Assembly: GCA_021372575.1 (NCBI GenBank)
Contig: JAJFUE010000164.1
Span: 1-52,584, forward strand
DNA length: 52,584 bases
Direction: 5' to 3'
Source of the DNA: a bacterium
Lineage (GTDB): Bacteria; Sumerlaeota; Sumerlaeia; MVZB01
Below are positions 45,906 through 52,584 of this stretch, piece by piece. A program made the translations under genes and the position numbers. Under the pieces are notes generated by a model. That model ran no database searches. It was not told the DNA's origin and was given only the letters and a program-made list of their open reading frames with translations. Numbering within the stretch: the stretch's first letter is position 1; the number at the start of each line of letters is the position of its first letter.

Positions 45906-48233
45906 TTACGCATCGGATCCATACGACCCATGTTTCCCAAACCCCACGATGATGACCGACACGAATCCGACCAGTCCGATCAAGATGCAGATTCTTTCCC
46001 GCCATCCGGGGTATTCAAAGCTTACCCGGTGCCGGCCGGCGCTGAGCCATGCGCCGGTCTGGCATCCGTTGACGCGCAGCGGCTTTTGCGGCTCGCCCCC
46101 GTCGATCCGCACGCGCCAGCTCGGATAATAGCTCTGGTTCAAGACCAGGAACCCCGGCCGCTCCAGGCTGCAACTGACGTTGACGTGTTGAGGATCGGGC
46201 CACTCCACCCGCTCGACGACGTCGTTTCCGGCGCCATCGGCCGAGCCGGTTTCCACTCCGGCCGGAACGTCGGCCTTCGCCATCCGGATGCAATCGCGGT
46301 CGGGCATCGATTCCTCAAGATCGACGCAGAGCCAGTCGTCGTTCTTCAACGTCTTCAGGCTGCGGGAAATCCACGCGCCGCCGGCCCACGATTTGTTCTC
46401 ATACAGATATGCGTGAAAATACTTGCCCGGGATGTCCCCGACCGGCCGCAGCCTCGGCGAGGCGAGCTCGATCGGCGAAACCAGCCAGCGCCCGCCCAGG
46501 AAACCGCTCCATGCGATGTATCCCTCGGGCGTCGGCGAAAACGACTCGATGGGAACGCCCTCATGGGCATCGAGGTTCGACAGGACCCCGAGCACATGCT
46601 GGTCGCCCATGATCATCCCCGTCCAAAACGGGCCCATCCCGGCATAACCCGTCACGGCTTGCCAGTTCCAAATCGACGCGTGCTCGGATACCAAAAAACG
46701 GTGCAGTTCCTTGTCGATGGTCGGATTCGGGCTCCAGCCGGGCCTCAGGTCGAACGCCGTGAGCGAAATGGGCAGGTTTCCATACGCGCTCAGCCGTTCG
46801 GCGAATCCGTCCGGATCGGCGCCCGCCTTTTCGAGCATGTCCAGCGTTTGCGGCCGGCTCACCAGCGCCGAGCTGTCGCCCATCGGGTTCAGCCGGCGCG
46901 TCACCCAAGCGATGTCGAGCGCCGTGACGAGCAGCACCATCGAGACGCACGCGATCGCCACGCGCGGCGTGAACCATCGAAACCGGCCAAGCAGGCGTAG
47001 CAACCCGTCGAACCCGAGCGCCGCCAGCATCGTCACCGCCATGTTGAACCCCCACAGGTAACGGTGCGGAAAGCGCGACGTGAGTTCCTTCGGGATCATT
47101 TCAGGGATCCAGTCGGTCAACGCATACGAGGATGCGAACGCAAGCAGCAGGCTGGCACCCCCGATCGCGAACAGCGCGATCCACAATCGCCACCGCCTTA
47201 CGCTGAAGAAGACGCAGCCCGCCGCAAGCGCGAGCGGCAGCAGCCCGATATAAAGCGATTCTTCCCACACGAACGCCCCGAAATACGTGCCCGGCCCGGC
47301 GCCGCCCTTGGCCGGATCGCCCATCAGCATCGGCCGCGCCAGCATCCCGAGCGCCCTCAGATCCGGCCAACGTCGCATGTTGGAGCGGTGGATCCACTGC
47401 ATCATGTCGCATATCGGCGCCACCGTGGGCAGCGCCAGGGCGACCCCGATCAGCCCGGCCGCCCCAAGCGCCAGCGTCCGTTCGCCCCAGAACCGCCAAT
47501 CCCGCCATTGCCGGCACAATCCCCCGATCCTGATGATTCCCCAGGCGAAGAAAACGACGGCCGCGTGATGCAGAATCTCGGGATGCCCCGCCAGCCCGAG
47601 CATCCCCATCGAAAACCCCAGCCCCGCCACGTCGCGCCGCCCCGGCCGGATCAGCAGGCGGTCGAGGAACAGCCACGCCCACGGGATCCATGCCATCGCC
47701 TGCATGATGTTCAGTTGCCGCACGTGGGCCGTCAGGTGCAGCCCGATGCTCATCAACACCGCCGCGAGCAATTGCCCCCCCAGCCCCGCGCCGAAATGCC
47801 GCGCCACCATCGCCCCGCCCACCCCCGCGATCAGTAGGTGCAGCACGATCGTCCACGCCGTCGCCGTCCCCGGGCCCGCCACCATATAGAACACCGCCGA
47901 CGGCGGGTAATACGGCACGGCCTCCGGAAGCGACGCCAGCGGAAGCCCACCGAACGCCCCCGGATACCACAGCGGCAATCGCCCGCGCGCCAGTTGCGCC
48001 CCGCCCCACGCCCTCAGCGGCAGGTTCTGGTCGGTCAGGTCGCTGAGCCCGAACCGCTCGCACGAAATCGGAATCTGCCGGCCGGCCACCAGCCCCGGGT
48101 AGGCGATCGCGACCGCGACCAGCGCCGCGAATAAAGCCGCCCCCGCCGCCTTCCAGGCCGGCAATCCGTTTGATGTTCTGGGGTCTGTTCCTCGCATGTC
48201 CCGCGCCGTTCGATTCCAATCGGCTGCGCGCAT
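45906..48233 (-). CDS. YfhO-like large membrane protein
   Basis: About 775 residues with a first membrane helix (AALFAALVAVAIAYPGLVAG), a conserved extracytoplasmic loop (SDLTDQNLPLRAWGGAQLARG, YYPPSAVFYM), some ten more membrane segments and a large C-terminal beta-rich extracytoplasmic domain ending in SYYPSWRVRIDGG and a last helix. This is the YfhO/GT-C-like architecture (bacterial membrane protein YfhO), linked in Firmicutes to lipoteichoic acid glycosylation. Which sugar and acceptor are used here is unknown. The frame stays open upstream through the antisense of the ABC-F gene, so the start (48233 or 48197) is chosen by the family's N-terminus. Confidence 0.85.
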   Translation of the reverse strand: MRAADWNRTARDMRGTDPRTSNGLPAWKAAGAALFAALVAVAIAYPGLVAGRQIPISCERFGLSDLTDQNLPLRAWGGAQLARGRLPLWYPGAFGGLPLASLPEAVPYYPPSAVFYMVAGPGTATAWTIVLHLLIAGVGGAMVARHFGAGLGGQLLAAVLMSIGLHLTAHVRQLNIMQAMAWIPWAWLFLDRLLIRPGRRDVAGLGFSMGMLGLAGHPEILHHAAVVFFAWGIIRIGGLCRQWRDWRFWGERTLALGAAGLIGVALALPTVAPICDMMQWIHRSNMRRWPDLRALGMLARPMLMGDPAKGGAGPGTYFGAFVWEESLYIGLLPLALAAGCVFFSVRRWRLWIALFAIGGASLLLAFASSYALTDWIPEMIPKELTSRFPHRYLWGFNMAVTMLAALGFDGLLRLLGRFRWFTPRVAIACVSMVLLVTALDIAWVTRRLNPMGDSSALVSRPQTLDMLEKAGADPDGFAERLSAYGNLPISLTAFDLRPGWSPNPTIDKELHRFLVSEHASIWNWQAVTGYAGMGPFWTGMIMGDQHVLGVLSNLDAHEGVPIESFSPTPEGYIAWSGFLGGRWLVSPIELASPRLRPVGDIPGKYFHAYLYENKSWAGGAWISRSLKTLKNDDWLCVDLEESMPDRDCIRMAKADVPAGVETGSADGAGNDVVERVEWPDPQHVNVSCSLERPGFLVLNQSYYPSWRVRIDGGEPQKPLRVNGCQTGAWLSAGRHRVSFEYPGWRERICILIGLVGFVSVIIVGFGKHGSYGSDA

Positions 48234-48371
48234 GATAACCCGCGGCCGAATACCCGGTCGAGGCAAGATGTCGCCGGGGAATCGTTTGAAATTTCTGAAT
48301 GATTCGGATTTATAAATTGTTTCCTCTTGATTAGAATGTTTTCCGACCGTGTTTTGAGGGCGGCCGGTGTC

Positions 48372-50330
48372 ATGTTGAACGTCAGCAATCTCGAAAAATA
48401 TATCGGCGGGCGCGCGCTGCTCGACAAGGTGACCTTCCAACTGCAGCCCGGCGAGCCGGTGTCGCTCGTCGGCGCCAACGGCTCGGGCAAATCGACCCTC
48501 ATGAAGATCTGCGCGGGCCTGGTCTCCAGCGACGGCGGCGACATCAGCATGCCGCGCGATGCCACGATCGGCTACCTGCCCCAGCACGCCGACTTCGATT
48601 CGGAGGGCTCGCTGCGCGAAGAGCTGCGCGCCGTCTTTCGCGAGGTCCTCAGCCACGAGGCCGAAATGGAAGAGCTCGCCCACAAGATGGGCGAGGTCGA
48701 TCCGCACGGCGAGGAATACGCGCGCATCGCCGACCGCTTCGGCCACCTCCAGCACGAAATCGAGCGCCTCGGCGCCTACGACATGGACGCCCAGGTCGGC
48801 CGCATCGCCGCCGGCCTCGGCTTCAGCTACGACGACCTCGAGCGCCCCTGCCGCGAGTTCAGCGGCGGCTGGCGCATGCGCATCCTGCTCGCCCGCCTCC
48901 TGCTGCGCAACCCCGACATCATGCTCTTCGACGAGCCGACCAACCACCTCGACCTCGAAACGATGATCTGGCTCGAGCAGTGGATCCGCGCCTCCGACGC
49001 CTCCGTCCTCATGGTCAGCCACGAGCGCGCGTTCATGGACAACCTCTCCAAGCGCATCTTCGAGATCTACGCGGGCAAGCTCACGGTCTATCGCGGCAAC
49101 TACACGGACTACCTCGAGGCGCGCCAGGAGCGCTGGGCCCAGTGGGCGCGCGAATACGCCAACCAGCAGGACGAAATCGCCAAGACCCAGAAGTTCATCG
49201 ACCGCTTCCGCTACCAGGCCACCAAGGCCCAGACCGTCCAGTCGCGCATCAAGATGCTCGAGCGCCTCGAGCGCATCCCGCCGCCGCCCACCGAGCCCGG
49301 CTCGATCCACTTCAAGTTCCCCGAGCCCGACCGCGGCTCCAAGGAAGTCTTCATCGGCGAGAACCTCAGCGTCGGCTACGGCGACCGCCGCGTCCTCGAA
49401 GACATCGACTTCGCCGTCTATCGCGGCGAGCGCGTCGCCCTCGTCGGCCTCAACGGCGCCGGCAAATCCACCCTCATGAAGCTCATGACCGGCCGCCTCA
49501 CCCCGAGCGCCGGCGATTTCCGCGTCGGCGGCGCAACGTCGATCGGGTATTTCGCCCAGTATGAATCGGAAGATCTTTCGCCGGTCAACACGGTCTGGCA
49601 GGAGGTCAGCTCCGTCGCCCCCATCGGCATGGACCAGCAGGTGCGCAACATCCTCGGCGGCTTCTACTTCATGGGCGACGACCTCGAGAAAAAAATCGAG
49701 GTCCTCTCCGGCGGCGAGCGCACACGCGTGCGCCTTGCGCGCATGCTTTTCTCCGGCGCCAACACGCTCCTGCTCGACGAGCCGACAAACCACCTCGACC
49801 TCGCCAGCCGCCGCACGCTCGAGGACGCCATGCTGCGCTTCCCCGGCACGCTCGTGTTCGTCAGCCACGACCGCGTGCTGCTCGAAAAAGTCCCCACGCG
49901 CATCGTCGAGATCCGCGACGGCCGCCTGCGCAACTTCGCCGGCAACTACTTCGACTACTGCCGCGCGCTCGAGTCGCTCGGCGAAACGAGCCCGCTCGTC
50001 GATCCCTCGGCCAGGGGCGGCGCGCCCTCGCGCCCGGAGAAGAAGTCCGACAACGGCAACGGCGACGCGACGCTCGACCGCGAAGCGCGCAAGGAACGCC
50101 AGCGCAACCAGCGTCGCCTCGAAAAAGCCGCCGCGCAACTCGAGGAAAAGATCGCAGCCATGGAAGCCGAAGTCCGGACGCTCGACGAGAAGCTCATGAT
50201 GCCGAACATCTATTCCAACCCATCGCGCCTCGCCGAAATCGGCGCCGCCCGCAAGCAGCTCAAAACCGATATCGAGCAACTCTATGCCGAATGGGAAAAA
50301 GCCGGCGAAGCCCTCGAAGCCGAGTCGTAA
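48372..50330 (+). CDS. ABC-F family ATP-binding protein (Uup/YheS-type)
   Basis: A 652-residue cytoplasmic protein with two ABC domains and no membrane segment. NBD1: VGANGSGKST, FSGGWRMR, MLFDEPTNHLD. A linker with the P-site tRNA-interaction motif follows (QDEIAKTQKFIDRFRYQATK, MLERLERIPPPP). NBD2: VGLNGAGKST, LSGGERTRVRL, TLLLDEPTNHLD. A C-terminal coiled coil (RNQRRLEKAAAQLEEKIAAM) is typical of Uup-like members that act on the ribosome or DNA. The start at 48372 (MLNVSNLEKYIGG) follows the family. Divergent from the YfhO-like gene. Confidence 0.94.
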   Translation: MLNVSNLEKYIGGRALLDKVTFQLQPGEPVSLVGANGSGKSTLMKICAGLVSSDGGDISMPRDATIGYLPQHADFDSEGSLREELRAVFREVLSHEAEMEELAHKMGEVDPHGEEYARIADRFGHLQHEIERLGAYDMDAQVGRIAAGLGFSYDDLERPCREFSGGWRMRILLARLLLRNPDIMLFDEPTNHLDLETMIWLEQWIRASDASVLMVSHERAFMDNLSKRIFEIYAGKLTVYRGNYTDYLEARQERWAQWAREYANQQDEIAKTQKFIDRFRYQATKAQTVQSRIKMLERLERIPPPPTEPGSIHFKFPEPDRGSKEVFIGENLSVGYGDRRVLEDIDFAVYRGERVALVGLNGAGKSTLMKLMTGRLTPSAGDFRVGGATSIGYFAQYESEDLSPVNTVWQEVSSVAPIGMDQQVRNILGGFYFMGDDLEKKIEVLSGGERTRVRLARMLFSGANTLLLDEPTNHLDLASRRTLEDAMLRFPGTLVFVSHDRVLLEKVPTRIVEIRDGRLRNFAGNYFDYCRALESLGETSPLVDPSARGGAPSRPEKKSDNGNGDATLDREARKERQRNQRRLEKAAAQLEEKIAAMEAEVRTLDEKLMMPNIYSNPSRLAEIGAARKQLKTDIEQLYAEWEKAGEALEAES

Positions 50331-50369
50331 TCAACGGACCACACGGCACATCGTTTCATTCGCATCGTT

Positions 50370-50419
50370 CCCATAACTCCCCTAAGTCCCATGAGTCCCA
50401 TAGGTCCCATAAGACCTAT
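50370..50419. repeat. 9-base tandem tract (CCCATAGGT), five to six units
   Basis: CCCATAACT / CCCCTAAGT / CCCATGAGT / CCCATAGGT / CCCATAAGA / CCTAT. Same family as 41624-41682. The rest of the 275-base gap to ribH holds an AGCCCTGGCAGGGGCGA hairpin (about 50469-50485) and no gene. Confidence 0.88.
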
Positions 50420-50605
50420 GCCCCCATGCAACCGCCGCCCCCCCAAAAACGCGTCAGCGCCAAACCCCCGAGCCCTGGCAGGGGCGACACAATATGGCTC
50501 ATCGCCCAAGCCCATTCGCAAACGCAACTTGACGGATTCCCTCCGCCATTTCACAATATGAATCCGATTGTTGGAGTATAGACTCTTTCGACAGGAGACG
50601 CGGTG

Positions 50606-51088
50606 ATGGTCAACAAAATTCAGGGCAATCTCGAGGCCAAGGGGCTGCGGGTGGCCATTGTCGCCGCGCGCTTCAACGAGTTCATCGTCAGCCGCCTCAT
50701 CGACGGCGCGATCGACGCCCTCGTGCGCCACGGCGCCGCCGAATCCGACATCTCCGTCATGTGGACCCCCGGCTCGTTCGAGATCCCGCCCGTCGCGCGC
50801 AAGTGCGCCGACTCCGGCAAGTTCGACGCCGTCATCACCCTCGGCGCGGTGATCCGCGGCGGCACCGACCACTATCAATACATCGCCGCCGAAGCCGCCA
50901 AGGGCATCGCCCACGTCGCGTTCGAGGCCCCGATCCCGGTCATCTTCGGCGTGCTCACCACCGATTCGATCGAGCAGGCCGTCGAGCGCGCCGGCACCAA
51001 GATGGGCAACAAGGGCGCCGAGGCTGCCATGGCCGCCATCGAAATGGTCAACCTGCACCTCTCGCTCGATAAATCTCTTTCCCAGTAA
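50606..51088 (+). CDS. ribH: 6,7-dimethyl-8-ribityllumazine synthase
   Basis: A 160-residue enzyme that condenses 5-amino-6-ribitylamino-uracil with 3,4-dihydroxy-2-butanone 4-phosphate, the penultimate riboflavin step. Motifs: [20 protein letters not shown] (substrate loop with F and N), [26 protein letters not shown] with the catalytic His, [17 protein letters not shown] and [15 protein letters not shown] lies about 9 bases before the ATG. nusB, often the next gene, is not there. No FMN riboswitch is recognised upstream. Confidence 0.97.
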   Translation: MVNKIQGNLEAKGLRVAIVAARFNEFIVSRLIDGAIDALVRHGAAESDISVMWTPGSFEIPPVARKCADSGKFDAVITLGAVIRGGTDHYQYIAAEAAKGIAHVAFEAPIPVIFGVLTTDSIEQAVERAGTKMGNKGAEAAMAAIEMVNLHLSLDKSLSQ

Positions 51089-51102
51089 CTCGTGGGATTT
51101 TT

Positions 51103-51136
51103 TCGTGCTCGTGCTCGTAATCGTAATCGTAATCGA
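51103..51136. repeat. Composite 6-base tract (CGTGCT)2(CGTAAT)3
   Basis: Two TCGTGC and three TCGTAA units, then TCGA, just after ribH. Same orientation and block order as at 6217, 7001 and 33021. Confidence 0.85.
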
Positions 51137-51220
51137 AAATCGTGTCATCCCACTCTTTTACGCCCGCGGCCATATCGGCCGCCCGCTGCGACTCGCGCTG
51201 ATTGAATTGACGACTCGTTC

Positions 51221-51243
51221 TTTGAACCACGAAGTGGTTCGAT
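51221..51243. repeat. Dispersed hairpin TTGAACCACGAAGTGGTTCGATC (second copy)
   Basis: Second copy of the 23-nt hairpin at 35569-35591, with one substitution in the loop. Confidence 0.75.
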
Positions 51244-51273
51244 CATCTTGTCCCAAAGGCGCGCGTACTCGGC

Positions 51274-52119
51274 GTGAATAACCACACTACACTCGCCCTT
51301 TACGCCCGCGGCCACGTCAACCGGGTCGGCCCTATTCCTTTGCATGTTGCCCTTTCCGAACTCGAAAAATCGGCCCCCGCCGCGATCGCCGATGATGCCT
51401 GGTCCGCCGCCGGCGTCGCCGTGGCCATCGCCGAGGCCTTCGACGAAGCACGCGCCATCGGCGGCCGCGCCATCACCGACGTCACGTTCGCGCTCCACAC
51501 GCGCCTCGGCCTGAGCCGCACTGCCCCGCCGACCCCTTACATCCAGCTCGTTTCGCTCGATCCCTACATGGAATGGCTCACCCCGCGCATGGCCGAGGGC
51601 TCGCCGTGGCGCCCGATCGTCGCCCGCTGGATCGACATCATCAACGAGCGCCTCACGATGCACCGCTACGCCGACCGTGCCCACCGCCGCCGCCACGCCC
51701 GCGACCTCATCGCCGCCCCACTGGCCGCGCTCGCGAACACCGAACCGGCCGACCCGCTCATCGATTTCGCCGAACATGCACTCACGTTTTACGACCTGCT
51801 CCTTGCCGACGCCTTCGCGACTCGCGGCTGGAACCGCATCGACCTTCCCGCCGCCGACCAGCTCGGCGGCTTCTACAGCCTCGCCGACGAAGCCCGCCCC
51901 CCCGAGCCCGCGCACATCGCATCCATGGTCGCCGCGTTATCCGAAGAATTAAACTCGGCCCCGACCGTCTCTCCCGCGCTCGATCCATGGCTCGCTCGCA
52001 TCACTTCGCTGATGCGCGAAGCCCTCGCCCACCGCGCCGCCGGCTCGTGGCCCGACTGGATGTTCACTCAACCCGGCTTCCTCGACCGCCTCCGCTCCTG
52101 GCTGACGCACAACTCCTAA
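51274..52119 (+). CDS. Hypothetical helical protein, unrecognised
   Basis: A 281-residue soluble protein from a GTG start, helical, rich in Ala, Pro and Arg, without membrane segments or signal. Visible stretches: GHVNRVGPIPLHVALSEL, FALHTRLGLSRTAPPTPYI, YMEWLTPRMAEGSPW, DLLLADAFATRGWNRIDLP and WPDWMFTQPGFLDRL. I recognise no family or catalytic motif. Codon use and GC match native genes. Fifty bases upstream lies the 23-nt hairpin, and it could be cotranscribed with ribH only by read-through. The nearest upstream start candidates are poor. Confidence 0.6.
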   Translation: MNNHTTLALYARGHVNRVGPIPLHVALSELEKSAPAAIADDAWSAAGVAVAIAEAFDEARAIGGRAITDVTFALHTRLGLSRTAPPTPYIQLVSLDPYMEWLTPRMAEGSPWRPIVARWIDIINERLTMHRYADRAHRRRHARDLIAAPLAALANTEPADPLIDFAEHALTFYDLLLADAFATRGWNRIDLPAADQLGGFYSLADEARPPEPAHIASMVAALSEELNSAPTVSPALDPWLARITSLMREALAHRAAGSWPDWMFTQPGFLDRLRSWLTHNS

Positions 52120-52151
52120 CCATTCCCACTGTTGAAGCTCCATCCTCCTAG

Positions 52152-52471
52152 CCCCGCGTTTTAACGCTTGTCATTCCCCAAATTTTAACGAGCCAATGAT
52201 TGCAGTCAGGCCGCGACTGGCGATGTGAACGCACCAAAGGTGCGTCCGCGAGTAGCCCCCGGCGAAGCGCAGCGCCGCCGGGGGTGAGATGGGAAGCGGA
52301 AATTGCGCCCCGAAGCGGGCGCCAGAAACCACATACTCGCGGGCGCCCCTTTGGGGCGCCTCTATCGTCGCATTTCCTATCCCCCGGCGGCGCTACGCGT
52401 CGCCGGGGGCTACTCGCTGCGGCCCCTTCAGGGCCAACAGAATTGGGAATGACAAGCGATGAATCGCGGGG
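52152..52471. repeat. Large nested inverted-repeat element, gene-free
   Basis: The outer arms (52152-52179 and 52445-52471; CGCTTGTCATTCCC with GGGAATGACAAGCG) enclose inner 34-base arms (52251-52284 and 52381-52414) that pair at about 32 of 34 positions and each fold into their own CCCCCGGCG hairpin. Small hairpins such as GCACCAAAGGTGC and GGCGCCCCTTTGGGGCGCC fill the rest. The sequence from 52120 to the window end shows no supported gene. Confidence 0.85.
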
Positions 52472-52584
52472 TTATGAGGACTGGTGATGAATCGTCGAGT
52501 GCGGATCAGGACTCGTTTTCCCATCTTTTTGCTTGAGGCTCCCGTTTCAATTGAACTCCTTGATTGTTTTCGGTGGTGAGAAAT

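Noticed and set aside
45906-50279. A 1457-codon open frame on the minus strand
   Set aside because: Only 45906 to about 48233 is the YfhO-like gene. The N-terminal 680 codons are the antisense of the well-supported ABC-F gene, a common effect in GC-rich DNA.
52200-52487. Small open frame in the terminal inverted-repeat element
   Set aside because: It is the translation of palindromic repeats, with no ribosome site and no family features.

Overview
The window is a GC-rich (roughly 60-65% by eye) bacterial chromosome segment with a complete F-type ATP synthase operon, several two-component systems, diadenylate cyclase, lipoproteins with Sec signals and a DUF4838 lipoprotein. Gene content, the long loop in AtpA, the short AtpC and the intergenic hairpin repeats (for example the AGCCCAGGGTGGAGCGAAGC type) point to the Planctomycetes-Verrucomicrobia-Lentisphaerae neighbourhood or an allied uncultured phylum such as Hydrogenedentota or Sumerlaeota. 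That placement is inference from memory; no 16S rRNA or tRNA gene was seen.

Layout. 1-7000: end of a response regulator, a small membrane protein, a minus-strand operon (histidine kinase, sigma-54 activator, secreted helical protein) and two paralogous membrane proteins. 7000-17000: rnhA, a GT4 glycosyltransferase, an NCS2 permease, an NfeD-flotillin pair, two AT-richer accessory genes and a polytopic GT-C-like protein. 17073-25228: atpZ-atpI-B-E-F-H-A-G-[GxxExxY cassette]-D-C, ending in a clear terminator. 25250-26000: a candidate structured RNA and a lysine/alanine-rich histone-like gene. 26400-35400: mnmA, a peptide-type solute-binding lipoprotein, the minus-strand run cdaA-cdaR-pdxJ-GT4, a HAD phosphatase, a frameshifted YgiT-type zinc-finger gene, a double-rhodanese lipoprotein and a small lipoprotein. 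35600-41600: an FHA-GAF-PP2C phosphatase, a second kinase/sigma-54 activator pair and an alpha/beta hydrolase. 41700-52200: DUF4838 lipoprotein, apgM, a YfhO-like membrane protein, an ABC-F ATPase, ribH and an unrecognised protein. The window ends in a large nested inverted repeat.

The most unusual feature is the non-coding space. It is a patchwork of several families of short, phased or palindromic repeats: 6-mer, 7-mer and 9-mer tracts, a 26-nt 'AGCCCGAGCGTGAGCGAGG' element, stop-codon-bearing GTCGGGTC hairpins and a 28-bp TTGGCGT arm. They sit at gene 3' ends and often supply the stop codon, occupy five junctions of the atp operon, have entered one coding sequence in frame (16064-16175), and in one case flank a GxxExxY nuclease-like gene as near-perfect terminal inverted repeats (22939-23400). 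Together they look like small mobile or recombinogenic modules that spread without breaking genes.
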